Shown here: piece by piece, positions 52,590 to 61,551 of the stretch
Layout: each line of letters starts with the position of its first letter
Numbering within the stretch: the first letter of the stretch is position 1
Source: Bacillota bacterium
GTDB taxonomy: Bacteria > Bacillota > Clostridia > Lachnospirales > Lachnospiraceae
Reading direction: 5' to 3'
NCBI GenBank assembly: GCA_023402845.1
Contig: JAEYFP010000007.1
Location: 1 to 64,000, forward strand
DNA length: 64,000 bases
Made by a program: the position numbers and the translations under genes
The notes under the pieces: generated by a model
Told to the model about the DNA's origin: nothing
Seen by the model: the letters and a program-made list of their open reading frames with translations, nothing else
Database searches by the model: none

Positions 52590-53360
52590 TTATTTGAATA
52601 GATAGCTTGTCATCGAAAGTGCCCCGAGGTCACAGGCATCATTGAATACCGTAATATGATCGTCAGGATCCGATGCGCCCAAAATATAAAGAAGCGGCGC
52701 ATAATGATCCATTGACAGAAATGCAAGCTTCGAGGAAGCCCCAGCTTTCCGGTAATCAATCACCTGTGCGTTATCATGGCTTAGGATACTGTCTTTGATG
52801 TACCGGTCAAAATCCTCCGCCCAGGAGAAGCCTTTACCGTTCATCGACCAATCCACCTGTGAAAGGTTATGCACAACATTTCCGCTTCCGAAAATAAGTA
52901 TGCCCTGATCTCGCAGCGGCTTCAGCTTTCTGCCTATTTCATAATATTGTTCCGCCGTCGCAAGCCGGTCTACGCTCAACTGGACAACGGGAATATCTGC
53001 CTCCGGATACATTCTGCACAAAACAGACCAGGTACCGTGGTCAATTCCCCATGAATTATCGACCTGAACACTGTCACCAAGAAGCTCCCTTGTAAGCGCC
53101 GCAACATGCTCAGAGCCGGGCGCCTGATAGGAAACCTGATATAACTCCTCCGGGAAACCGTACATATCATAAACAACCTTTGGAGAAGATACATCCGTAA
53201 TCCGCAGCCCCGGCGTAAACCAGTGGGCAGATATCGAAAGAATCGCCTTAGGACGCGGAATTTTTTCACCCAGTGTCTCCCATTCCACCGAGAAACGGTT
53301 ATTGTCAATTGCATTCATCGGAGAACCGTGTCCGACAAATAATACCGGCATATGTTCCAT
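52590..53360 (-). CDS. Class III extradiol dioxygenase-fold protein (YgiD/DODA-like)
   Basis: 256 residues from ATG 53360 (AAAGGAGA upstream). Metal-ligand histidines in LFVGHGSPMNAI, SISAHWFTPG, IDHGTWSV and MDHYAPLLY, as in YgiD/4,5-DOPA dioxygenase. Catechol ring cleavage needs oxygen, so in an anaerobe the real substrate and reaction are uncertain. Last gene of the long minus-strand run. Confidence 0.9.
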   Translation of the reverse strand: MEHMPVLFVGHGSPMNAIDNNRFSVEWETLGEKIPRPKAILSISAHWFTPGLRITDVSSPKVVYDMYGFPEELYQVSYQAPGSEHVAALTRELLGDSVQVDNSWGIDHGTWSVLCRMYPEADIPVVQLSVDRLATAEQYYEIGRKLKPLRDQGILIFGSGNVVHNLSQVDWSMNGKGFSWAEDFDRYIKDSILSHDNAQVIDYRKAGASSKLAFLSMDHYAPLLYILGASDPDDHITVFNDACDLGALSMTSYLFK

Positions 53361-53374
53361 AATAATCTCCTTTC

Positions 53375-53845
53375 TTATTCCCAATCCTTGCATACATCAA
53401 CCCATTTCTGATAGCCCGAATAAGCTTCCAGTTCCTCCAGAGAAAGTTCAATTGCGCTGTTCGTACTGCCGCAGGCAGGGTATACCTTTGCAAATCGCTT
53501 CAGCGATTCATCCAGATAGACCGTTACACCCGCCTTCGTCGCAAACGGACAGACACCGCCTGCCGGATGTCCCGTCATCGGCTCCAGCTCATCACCCTTC
53601 AGCATGGAAGCTTTTTTGTGATAAGCCGCCTTATACTTGGCGTTGTCAATTTTCGCATCACCGGCCGTCACGATCAAAATCGCCTGCTCGTCTAATTTGA
53701 AAGACATCGTCTTCGCTATTTCCTTCTCCTCACAATGAAGTGCGACCGCTGCCTCCGCCACGGATGCGCTCGAAACCGGAAACTCCATGATCCGATCCTG
53801 CGCATTCCATTGCTTTAAGTAATTTCTGACTGCCTCAACCGACAT
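53375..53845 (-). CDS. YbaK/ProX-type aminoacyl-tRNA deacylase
   Basis: 156 residues from ATG 53845 (AGGAGGAAG upstream). VAEAAVALHCEEKEIAKTMS, AKYKAAYHKKASML and GHPAGGVCPF are the YbaK/EbsC editing-domain motifs. It hydrolyses mischarged aminoacyl-tRNA such as Cys- or Ala-tRNA-Pro. It lies 14 nt upstream of the dioxygenase gene. Confidence 0.9.
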   Translation of the reverse strand: MSVEAVRNYLKQWNAQDRIMEFPVSSASVAEAAVALHCEEKEIAKTMSFKLDEQAILIVTAGDAKIDNAKYKAAYHKKASMLKGDELEPMTGHPAGGVCPFATKAGVTVYLDESLKRFAKVYPACGSTNSAIELSLEELEAYSGYQKWVDVCKDWE

Positions 53846-53877
53846 AAAAACTTCCTCCTGTAGCCGTCTTTTTCCTA

Positions 53878-54348
53878 TTATAAAATAATTTCCATCCCGA
53901 TTTTCTGAGGCTTCAGCCCGCATTTTTCGTAAAACCTCATTGCGCCCTCATTGCAGGTCCAGACATTCAGCGTCACATTGTAACACTGTTCCTGATGCGC
54001 GTAGTCCAAAACATATTCATAAAGCTGCTTTCCGATATGCTGTCCCCTGATGCTCTGATCGACGCATAGATCATCAATATACAGAGTCTTCCCATCCGTC
54101 AGAATATTATCGTTTTGATGACATTGTACGATGCAGAACGCATATCCCAGCACCGTTCCCGCCTCATCCAAAGCGGCAAATACCGGTGTTTCAGGTTCCT
54201 TTAAAATATCCTTCAACTGCCCGTCCGTATATTTCTTCCCATCCGCTTTAAACAAATCCGGTCTCCCTTTATGATGCACCATCAAAACCTGGCGCAGCAG
54301 CCGGTTGATTTCCGGTATATCTTCTTTTGCCGCTCTCCTGATCTCCAT
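53878..54348 (-). CDS. GNAT family N-acetyltransferase
   Basis: 156 residues. Acetyl-CoA loop QSIRGQHIGKQLYEYV (~98-113) and terminal GAMRFYEKCGLKPQKIGME. Five nt downstream of the HAD gene. Substrate unknown; PF00583 type. Confidence 0.92.
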   Translation of the reverse strand: MEIRRAAKEDIPEINRLLRQVLMVHHKGRPDLFKADGKKYTDGQLKDILKEPETPVFAALDEAGTVLGYAFCIVQCHQNDNILTDGKTLYIDDLCVDQSIRGQHIGKQLYEYVLDYAHQEQCYNVTLNVWTCNEGAMRFYEKCGLKPQKIGMEIIL

Positions 54349-54352
54349 TTTT

Positions 54353-55054
54353 TCACCTCGACGACGATTCCATATTTTTTAGCAATCCCGGCAGTTCCTG
54401 CAGCGTCATGATTTCATAGTCGGGGAATACGGAAGATACATTGACCATGCCAGTCGGATTGAACCATACTGTCTTGATACCTGCATTTTTGCCCCCTTGA
54501 ATGTCGGAAGTGATGCTGTCTCCCACAATGACAGCTTCTTCTATTCGAAAATCAGAAATCTGCGCGAAACAGCAGTCAAAAAACGCTTTACCAGGCTTGT
54601 TGAAGCCGATTTTCTCAGAAATGAAGATGCCTTTAAAATGACCCCCAATCCCGGCACTTTTGATACGGCCCTCCTGTACACTTGCCGTCCCGTTTGTGAC
54701 GAGATACAGCGCATAGTCCTTGGAAAGAACGTCCAGCAGTTCTTCCGCTCCATCGATAAAATAATGACCGATACCAAGATACTCCTCATATAATTCCGCT
54801 GCCCTTTGGGCCGAACAGGTAACACCGATCTCTTCAAATAAAAGTCTGTATCTGCGGATTTTTACCTCTTCCCTGGTCAATTCACCCTTTTCCAGAAGCC
54901 TCCATTGGGCAAGGTTCAGCACACTGTAACGCGCAAGCGTCTTCTCCCCGGGTTCAATCCCAAGCTCTGTCAGCGTTTTGACAAGAGCGATTTTTTCCGC
55001 CTTCTGAAAATCCAGCAGCGTATCATCCAAGTCAAACAAAACCGTATGAATCAT
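54353..55054 (-). CDS. HAD-superfamily phosphatase, YjjG type
   Basis: 233 residues from ATG 55054 (GGAAAGGA upstream). HAD motif I FDLDDTLLDF at 7-16, motif II YLVTNGTASVQ, motif III lysine in KIGFNKPGK, motif IV VIVGDSITSDIQGG. Similar to YjjG/noncanonical nucleotide or sugar-phosphate phosphatases. An open frame further upstream lacks a start signal. Confidence 0.92.
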   Translation of the reverse strand: MIHTVLFDLDDTLLDFQKAEKIALVKTLTELGIEPGEKTLARYSVLNLAQWRLLEKGELTREEVKIRRYRLLFEEIGVTCSAQRAAELYEEYLGIGHYFIDGAEELLDVLSKDYALYLVTNGTASVQEGRIKSAGIGGHFKGIFISEKIGFNKPGKAFFDCCFAQISDFRIEEAVIVGDSITSDIQGGKNAGIKTVWFNPTGMVNVSSVFPDYEIMTLQELPGLLKNMESSSR

Positions 55055-55121
55055 AATAAAATCCTTTCCATTTTCCCTACAAAGAATTTTATCATAATAA
55101 ATCATACAAGTCCAGTCTGCT

Positions 55122-55916
55122 TCAGCACTCCACCATTTTTCCCGCAAGCGGCATCCAGTTTAAGACATCCCGAATACGGGTATCCCAAAATTCCCAGTTG
55201 TGGACACCCGGATACCTTTCATATACAACGGACACGCCTTTTTTAACTGCACGCTCATAAAAGGTTTCACTTGCCGGCAGAATGAAATCTTCCGTACCGC
55301 ACGTCATATAAAGGGGTGGCAGCTTTTTCGGATCAATCTGTTCCAGCAAATCGATGACCTCACCCGGCTCTGCTTTTCCGTACACGGCGCGCAGATAATT
55401 CCGGGGCATTTTATTTGCATGAGGGCCCGGCGTTACCGCCCTCATATTGAGCCCGCCTGAAAGGCTTGCCGCCGCCCGATATTTTTCGGGAAAAGTCAGT
55501 GCAAATCGGAACGCTCCGCCGCCGCCCATAGAGAGCCCCGCGATAAATTGATCCTCCGGCTTTTTGCTGACGGGCAGAAGAATGCTTAAAAACTCAGGCA
55601 GTTCTTGGGCAATATACGTCTGATACTGTTCCCCGCAGGCCATATCCAGATAAGCGCTGTTTTCTACAGACGGCATAACAACAGCCAGGCATTTCTCCTG
55701 AGCATAATTTTCAATACGGGAGTTTCTCACCCAACTCCCGTAATCATCGTAGCTTCCGTGCAGTAAATATAAAACCTGATATTTTTTATTCTCCCTATTA
55801 TATTTTTCCGCCCCGCCGAACAGAAAATCATCCGGTCCCGCCGACGGAATAAAAACCATCACATTTGTGTTTCTTTGAAGTGAATTTGAAAAAAAGCTTA
55901 TTTGCAGATGTGCCAT
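55122..55916 (-). CDS. Alpha/beta-hydrolase esterase (EstA/PF00756 type), copy 2
   Basis: 264 residues, no signal peptide, so cytoplasmic. Nucleophile in AGLSMGGGG (~126-134), Asp in GTEDF and His in GVHNWEFWD, the catalytic triad of the esterase-D/feruloyl-acetyl esterase family. Paralog of the next upstream gene, 11 nt away. Probably removes acyl groups from imported sugars or small esters. Confidence 0.9.
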   Translation of the reverse strand: MAHLQISFFSNSLQRNTNVMVFIPSAGPDDFLFGGAEKYNRENKKYQVLYLLHGSYDDYGSWVRNSRIENYAQEKCLAVVMPSVENSAYLDMACGEQYQTYIAQELPEFLSILLPVSKKPEDQFIAGLSMGGGGAFRFALTFPEKYRAAASLSGGLNMRAVTPGPHANKMPRNYLRAVYGKAEPGEVIDLLEQIDPKKLPPLYMTCGTEDFILPASETFYERAVKKGVSVVYERYPGVHNWEFWDTRIRDVLNWMPLAGKMVEC

Positions 55917-55927
55917 ATGATTCCCTC

Positions 55928-56746
55928 CTATTCCGATACTGCCTGATCAGAAAGCGGCAGCCACTCAATCGCCCGCTTGATATGCATGTCCCAATAGTCC
56001 CAGTCATGGATTCCCGGATGTTCCTCATAGGTCAAATCCACACCGGCTTCCTCCAGCATTTTTTTTGCGGTTCGATTGCGTTCATAAATAAAATCCTCCG
56101 TGCCGCAGCTTTGGAACACCCTCGGCATCGAAAAGCCTTCCCGCTTTTTTTTCTTATAAAGCGCAATCAAATCTGCATCAGTTCCTGCCATCTCCTTAGG
56201 ATTTTTAATAATTCCTTCCCAAAGAAACGGCCCCTGAATCAATTCCTTTTGGATATCCTCATAAATTCCGATCATGTCGATTGCACCGGAAAGACTGATA
56301 CAGGCGCTGAACATCTCCGGTCTTTCAAACCCAAGCTTCAGCGCGCCGTAGCCCCCCATGGACAGACCCGCAACAAACGTATGCTCTCTTTTTCGGCTGA
56401 CCGGAAACATCGCATTTACAAATGCCGGTAATTCCTTTGACAAATAAGTCAGGTAGTCTGAGCCGCAGTACATATCCTGATAAAAGCTATTGGCTGCAGA
56501 CGGCATCACCACAATCAGACGATGCGCGGCCGCATATTTTTCAATATTTGACCACCTGAGCCAGTCCGAGTAATCCCCATAAGCTCCGTGCAGCAAATAG
56601 AGCACCTGGAATTTGGCTCCCTGAAAAAAATAGGAGCTTTCCTTTTTGTTCAGAAGCTCATCCGAATTCGGTGTCGGAATGATTACATGAATATCCGTTC
56701 CAAAGCACAGGCTCTGGGAAAAAAAGCTGCATTGTATGAGTGCCAT
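55928..56746 (-). CDS. Alpha/beta-hydrolase esterase (EstA/PF00756 type), copy 1
   Basis: 272 residues from ATG 56746 (AGGAGGG upstream). Nucleophile in AGLSMGGYGA, Asp in CGTEDFIY, His in GIHDWDYWD. Same layout and similar N terminus (LIQCSFFSQSL compared with LQISFFSNSL) as the following gene, so a tandem duplication. It follows the response-regulator gene by 25 nt. Confidence 0.92.
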   Translation of the reverse strand: MALIQCSFFSQSLCFGTDIHVIIPTPNSDELLNKKESSYFFQGAKFQVLYLLHGAYGDYSDWLRWSNIEKYAAAHRLIVVMPSAANSFYQDMYCGSDYLTYLSKELPAFVNAMFPVSRKREHTFVAGLSMGGYGALKLGFERPEMFSACISLSGAIDMIGIYEDIQKELIQGPFLWEGIIKNPKEMAGTDADLIALYKKKKREGFSMPRVFQSCGTEDFIYERNRTAKKMLEEAGVDLTYEEHPGIHDWDYWDMHIKRAIEWLPLSDQAVSE

Positions 56747-56771
56747 AGCAAACCCTCCTATTTTTATTTTT

Positions 56772-57995
56772 TTATAATTCTCTTCTGTATTCGCCGATTG
56801 TTTTGTTTGTATATCGTTTGAATACCTTGCAGAAATAAGTGTCGTTGCTGTAGCCGCACCGCTGTGCAATATCTCTGATCGGAAGTGCCGTTTCGATCGA
56901 AAGCCTCTTCGCCTCCTCCATCCGCACCTTCGTCAGATATTCCACAAACGTCACTCCCATTTCCTGTTTCATAAGGCGGCTCAAATAAAACGAGCTTAAC
57001 TTGCTGTGCCGGGCCACCATCTCAAGTGAAATATCCTGTGAGAAGTGCCGGTCAATGTACGAAACAGCCCGTTCCACATAAATACGAGTTTTTTCTTCAT
57101 TTTCTCCCGCCAAAACACCGGCTGCCACTTTTTCCTTCACCTGCTTTAATTCCGACAGGCTTTCTTCATAGGAACGTCCCATTTTCTCAAAGGAATCATA
57201 GATACCTCCGATTCCGGCGCTGAAATCGGCACCCGTACTATTCTTTAAATCAAAAATAAGCAGCTTCGACACGTCTGAAATCCACGCTTCTTTTTCCTCC
57301 TCCCTAATTTTGGACGGAAGAAACAGTAACAGTAGAATACTTGTCCTTGTAGTCGAAATCAAATAATCACAGACTGTATTTAAGGACCCCTCCACGATTT
57401 CACGAAGCTCCCTTTTGCTTCCTTTCAGTTGTCTGTTATCGAGCAGTGTCACGATACAGCCCAGGTGAAACTCGATGGCATTTACCCTGCAAAATGTCTG
57501 AAATTTTTCTGTCTCCGGACGGTTGGTCAATACGGAAAGCAGAATCTCGTTTTCGAGCACCGGAGAAACTTCATGAAGCAGCATCTGCATTTTAAATTTT
57601 TCTTGATTTTCAGATGCTCTCGCCAAAATGTCTTGGCACAGCTTTTGGATCGTCTGAATGCTTTCCTCCCGGCGCTCCGGTTTCAGCAGATAGCCGTCCA
57701 CCTTCATATCCAGTGCCTTTTTCACATATTCAAATTCCCCGTAAGCGGTATGAATGATGAACCGTGTTTTGACTCCTCTGGAATGCAGCAGCTCAATTGC
57801 CTCGATCCCAGTCAGCCCCGGCATATTAATATCTACGATTGCCATGTCAGGCTGCTTCTTTTCCACAAGCTTTACAAACTCGATTCCGTCCGATGCTGCA
57901 GCAAGCACTTCAATATCAGGAAACTCTTTCCTGATAAACAACTCCAAACTCTTTCTCGCGATGGCCTCATCATCCGCTATAATCATCGTAAGCAT
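56772..57995 (-). CDS. YesN-type response regulator with AraC output domain
   Basis: 407 residues from ATG 57995 (GAGAGGAGGG upstream). Receiver domain with phospho-acceptor Asp in MAIVDINMPGLTG (~54), a middle ~190-residue YesN-type linker and a C-terminal AraC double HTH (ISLEMVARHSKLSSFYLSRL; PIRDIAQRCGYSNDTYFCKV). Partner of the overlapping histidine kinase gene; likely activates the mgl operon or neighbouring genes. Confidence 0.94.
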   Translation of the reverse strand: MLTMIIADDEAIARKSLELFIRKEFPDIEVLAAASDGIEFVKLVEKKQPDMAIVDINMPGLTGIEAIELLHSRGVKTRFIIHTAYGEFEYVKKALDMKVDGYLLKPERREESIQTIQKLCQDILARASENQEKFKMQMLLHEVSPVLENEILLSVLTNRPETEKFQTFCRVNAIEFHLGCIVTLLDNRQLKGSKRELREIVEGSLNTVCDYLISTTRTSILLLLFLPSKIREEEKEAWISDVSKLLIFDLKNSTGADFSAGIGGIYDSFEKMGRSYEESLSELKQVKEKVAAGVLAGENEEKTRIYVERAVSYIDRHFSQDISLEMVARHSKLSSFYLSRLMKQEMGVTFVEYLTKVRMEEAKRLSIETALPIRDIAQRCGYSNDTYFCKVFKRYTNKTIGEYRREL

Positions 57996-59508
57996 TGAAT
58001 CCCTCCTCTCTGAAGGGCAGCAAAATGCGAATCTGCGTCCTTGATTCCCCACTGCTGACTTGCAGCTCTATTTCTTCTTCATAAAAATACTGAAGTCTCA
58101 TGTAAATATTCCGCAGGCCGATATGTTCACTTTGGGAGGTTCTGTTGTTCAGGGATTCCCTGATTTCACAAATCCGTTTCTCCCCGATGCCCGCACCGTT
58201 ATCCTCCACCTCCAGACATAGTTTGTATGCTTCTCTATAGGCTCTGATCCAAATTTTTCCACCTTCGACACGCATTGCAAGTCCATGCTTAATAGAATTT
58301 TCTACAAGCGGCTGCAAAATCATAAAGGGCATTGAAAAGTTTCCGCACGCCTCTTTAATCTCAAAATAATACGAATACCGGTCTTCAAATCGCAGTTCCT
58401 GAATTGCAATATAATTTTTCAGGTTCTCTATCTCCTGTGAAAGCGTGACCGATTTTGATAAATTATCGAGATTATAGCGCAGATAGGCGGCTGTGATTTC
58501 CATCAGACCCGCGGACCGGTCCGCATTTTCCATTCTTGCCAGAGAAGAGATCATATTCAGCGTATTAAACAAAAAATGCGGATTAATCCGCGACTGCAGC
58601 AATGTCAGCTGGCTTTTTTGGAGTTCACCGTAAATACGCAGATTTTCAATTTCCACCTCGGCGAGCTGCTCCTTAATATTGGCATTTTCCTCTATTTTCC
58701 GAAGCTGATTTTGAATCACGTCAATCATATGGTTCAAGGCTTTGGCAAATTCCTCGAATTCGTCATGACTGGTCATAGTGATGTGTGCCTCCTCGTAAAC
58801 GTCGGCTTCAATTTTCTTTACAACACTTGTCAGCTTATTGAAGGATCGGGTAATCCCTCTGATAATTTTAATACAGTACAAAAAGCAAAAGAGGAAGCTC
58901 ATCACAACCAATGCGATCTGAGCCGCTTCGAGCCGCTGCTGATAAAGCTGCACCTGCCTCTGTGTCTGCTTTACGGAAATGAGCTTATGCGCATAGGCAC
59001 TCTGAAAGCTTAAATTGACATAGGCAAGCGTCTCCTGCGTTTCTCCATAATGCGCCTCGATTTCCTGATATTCTCTGGAATCCTTTTTTTCATGCTCAAT
59101 ATAGGTTTTCAGCAGGTCCATCAGTCCCTGTGTCTGCTCCATATAAGTCTCCGCAGTATAAAGCGTATCGATAATTTCCCTGGCATAATCCTCCTTTAGA
59201 TATTCCTGCAGCCGCCTGATCGTATCTCTTGCATTTTTACATTCTGCTATGTAGTCTTCATAGCTGCTGGTTCTTAAATACAGATAGCTGATATTCACCG
59301 AACTGTTAATTGCCTCAATATCCACATACAGCTCATTTAACTGCAAAAGCTCATCCGTTGTATTCTGATATCTCGTGGAAATAAAATAATTGCTTAAAAA
59401 GGAAATGATCAGCAGCAAAACCGCAATCGCACTGAGCATGAAATAACCGAGGCTGTATTTCCCCGTCACAGAATTGTGAAGGCTTCGGAAAGAAAATTTA
59501 AGGTTCAT
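57970..59508 (-). CDS. YesM/LytS-type sensor histidine kinase
   Basis: 512 residues from ATG 59508 (GAGGAGGG upstream). TM1 ~22-44, helical extracytoplasmic sensor ~45-205, TM2 ~208-230, HAMP ~235-290, His-kinase domain with phospho-acceptor in SRINPHFLFNTLN, and HATPase (ILQPLVENSIKHGL). The kinase overlaps the binding-protein gene by 11 nt upstream and the regulator gene by 26 nt downstream, so the three are translationally coupled. Confidence 0.94.
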   Translation of the reverse strand: MNLKFSFRSLHNSVTGKYSLGYFMLSAIAVLLLIISFLSNYFISTRYQNTTDELLQLNELYVDIEAINSSVNISYLYLRTSSYEDYIAECKNARDTIRRLQEYLKEDYAREIIDTLYTAETYMEQTQGLMDLLKTYIEHEKKDSREYQEIEAHYGETQETLAYVNLSFQSAYAHKLISVKQTQRQVQLYQQRLEAAQIALVVMSFLFCFLYCIKIIRGITRSFNKLTSVVKKIEADVYEEAHITMTSHDEFEEFAKALNHMIDVIQNQLRKIEENANIKEQLAEVEIENLRIYGELQKSQLTLLQSRINPHFLFNTLNMISSLARMENADRSAGLMEITAAYLRYNLDNLSKSVTLSQEIENLKNYIAIQELRFEDRYSYYFEIKEACGNFSMPFMILQPLVENSIKHGLAMRVEGGKIWIRAYREAYKLCLEVEDNGAGIGEKRICEIRESLNNRTSQSEHIGLRNIYMRLQYFYEEEIELQVSSGESRTQIRILLPFREEGFNAYDDYSG

Positions 59509-60487
59509 CGTTTCCCTCCTCTGCCAGATTCTCTTTGGAGTACCAGTAGACGGGTGTGTAAATTTTTTCCTCCGTATAGCTTCCTGTTTTCTCATGGCGA
59601 ATGATTTCCTCGATCGCCTGATAACCCATCTGGAATGTATCCTGCACCATTGTCCCTTCAATGACACCGTTTCGAATTCCCTCTCTCGTAAACTGAGAGT
59701 AATCAAACGTCAATATATGCGCATATTCCTCCTGCGGCGCTTTAAAAACAGTCCCAAAGGTTTGACCTGCTGTCCCCTCAATGCAGACCAGCGTGTCCAC
59801 CTCCGGATTTTCCTTCAAAATCAGTTCATACAGCTTCATGACCGTAAGGGCATCATACTTATCATAATCAAGACGCACGATCTCAATGCCGGGGTATTTA
59901 TCTGTCACCTTCAAAAGCCCCTCATAGCGTTCGGCAAGATTCGGATAATTTTCCTCTCCTGAAATTACGGCTGTAATTGCTTCCCCGCCCGTAATTTTGA
60001 CAAGCTCCTCTCCCATCTTAACGCCGGCATCCCGGTTATTCGTACCAATATACAAATGGGAGGGGAAATCTTCCATATCCGTATCTACCAAAATGATCTG
60101 AATACCAATATCTGCCGCTTTCTGCAAAGCTGCATGGTACTCTTCATTATCGACTCCCTGCACAATGATCGCATCTACTTTTGCGGCCGCCTGCCGATTG
60201 ATCAGCTCAATCATCTGGCCGACATGATAATTCAGCTGCGGTGTATATACCTGAACATCCACCTCATTTATATGATCTGTCTCAGCCTCAAGAAAGCCTT
60301 CTTCAATTAGAGACCAGTATCCATCGTCCTTATGAGGCAAAATGACAGAAACGCGCAGCAGCGTTTCATAATCCCGGTTTTCCTGTGCTCCGTTCCGACC
60401 CATACAGTAAAACACGGCCGACAAAACCAGCATTAAACTACTCAATATCCCTGTCAAAAAAATGACTGTTTTTATATTTTTTTTCAT
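59498..60487 (-). CDS. Membrane-anchored sugar-binding protein (sensor component)
   Basis: 329 residues from ATG 60487 (GGGAGGAATCC upstream). N-terminal uncleaved-looking hydrophobic anchor ~5-28 without a clear lipobox, then a type I sugar-binding fold (VSVILPHKDDGYWSLIEEGF, VDAIIVQGVDNEEYHAAL, LYIGTNNRDAG). It is distinct from MglB at 63121. Coupling to a LytS/YesM kinase matches the XylFII-LytS arrangement, in which a binding protein presents sugar to the kinase. Ligand unknown. Confidence 0.9.
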   Translation of the reverse strand: MKKNIKTVIFLTGILSSLMLVLSAVFYCMGRNGAQENRDYETLLRVSVILPHKDDGYWSLIEEGFLEAETDHINEVDVQVYTPQLNYHVGQMIELINRQAAAKVDAIIVQGVDNEEYHAALQKAADIGIQIILVDTDMEDFPSHLYIGTNNRDAGVKMGEELVKITGGEAITAVISGEENYPNLAERYEGLLKVTDKYPGIEIVRLDYDKYDALTVMKLYELILKENPEVDTLVCIEGTAGQTFGTVFKAPQEEYAHILTFDYSQFTREGIRNGVIEGTMVQDTFQMGYQAIEEIIRHEKTGSYTEEKIYTPVYWYSKENLAEEGNDEP

Positions 60488-60498
60488 CCTGGATTCCT

Positions 60499-60536
60499 CC
60501 CGTTTCCTACCTTTATCATAAAGGATAGGAAACGGG
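60499..60536 (-). promoter_or_regulatory. Strong hairpin between mglC and the sensor genes
   Basis: CCCGTTTCCTA / TAGGAAACGGG plus inner CCTTTAT/ATAAAGG. No T-run follows on the minus strand; instead the 3' foot GGG is part of the GGGAGG ribosome binding site of the next gene. It likely stabilises mgl mRNA and lowers translation of the sensor genes. Confidence 0.65.
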
Positions 60537-60549
60537 TTATACAACTATT

Positions 60550-61551
60550 TTAATTTTTATCCGCATACTTGCGTACATCAAATGCGACCGCAACAATGAT
60601 AATAATTCCCTTTACCGCGAACTGCCAGTAGGAACTCAGACCGATAAACGTCAGTCCGTAGTTGATGACATTGAAGATCAGCACGCCTAAAATCACACCC
60701 GGAACACTCCCAACACCTCCGCCTGCAGAGCATCCGCCTACGATACAGGAAGCAATCGCATCCAGCTCATAGCTAAGTCCGTAGGTACTCGTCGCACTTC
60801 CCGTTCTAGCCGCTTCCAGACAGCCGGCAAGCCCGTAAAGTGCACCTGCCACCGTAAAAGTAATCATCAATATTTTAAATACATTGATTCCCGAAACCTT
60901 GGCCGCCTCCGGATTGCCTCCGACCGCAAAAATCTGTTTTCCAAGACATGTCTTGACCTGAAAAATCCAGATCAGTGCCGCAACACCTAATGAAATAATA
61001 ATCAAATAAGGGATTCCTCCGATGGAGCCCGTACCAAGCTTACCGAAGCTTTCTGTGTAACCTCCGAGCGGCTGGGAATTGTTTGGCGCCTTATTAAAAT
61101 ACAGGCAGCTCGCGCCGTAAGCAATCATCTGGGTGCCGAGTGTTGCTAAAAATGCCGGAACTTTCAGCTTTGCGACAGTAAATCCGCTAAGCAGTCCGAA
61201 CAGTGCACCAACCGCAATGCCGAGCAGAATCGGAACAATAATGGGGAGTTCACCGATTCCCGGCCAGAATTTATTATAATAGGTTGCCTGCTGTGCAAAC
61301 GAACCGGCAAACACTGCTGCCAGTCCGACGACACGTCCGCCGGATAAATCCGCGGAGCCGCAGACAATAATAAACATACATCCGAGCGCCACTAAAATTC
61401 TAGTGGAGCTTTGCATAAAAATATCCCTCAATACCCGAAGCGACAGGAATTTAGGAGAGATCCATGCAATTACGACGATCATGACAAGCATGATCAGATA
61501 AAGCGCATAATTCATTAAAAATTGCCTGATATTCCACTGTTTCACTTTCAT
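60550..61551 (-). CDS. mglC: Galactose/methyl-galactoside ABC permease MglC
   Basis: 333 residues, about nine membrane helices, with SADLSGGRVVGLAAVFAGSF and GNPEAAKVSGINVFKI of the RbsC/MglC family. Assigned to MglC by its place after mglA and mglB. The start overlaps the end of mglA by 4 nt (ATGA). Confidence 0.92.
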   Translation of the reverse strand: MKVKQWNIRQFLMNYALYLIMLVMIVVIAWISPKFLSLRVLRDIFMQSSTRILVALGCMFIIVCGSADLSGGRVVGLAAVFAGSFAQQATYYNKFWPGIGELPIIVPILLGIAVGALFGLLSGFTVAKLKVPAFLATLGTQMIAYGASCLYFNKAPNNSQPLGGYTESFGKLGTGSIGGIPYLIIISLGVAALIWIFQVKTCLGKQIFAVGGNPEAAKVSGINVFKILMITFTVAGALYGLAGCLEAARTGSATSTYGLSYELDAIASCIVGGCSAGGGVGSVPGVILGVLIFNVINYGLTFIGLSSYWQFAVKGIIIIVAVAFDVRKYADKN

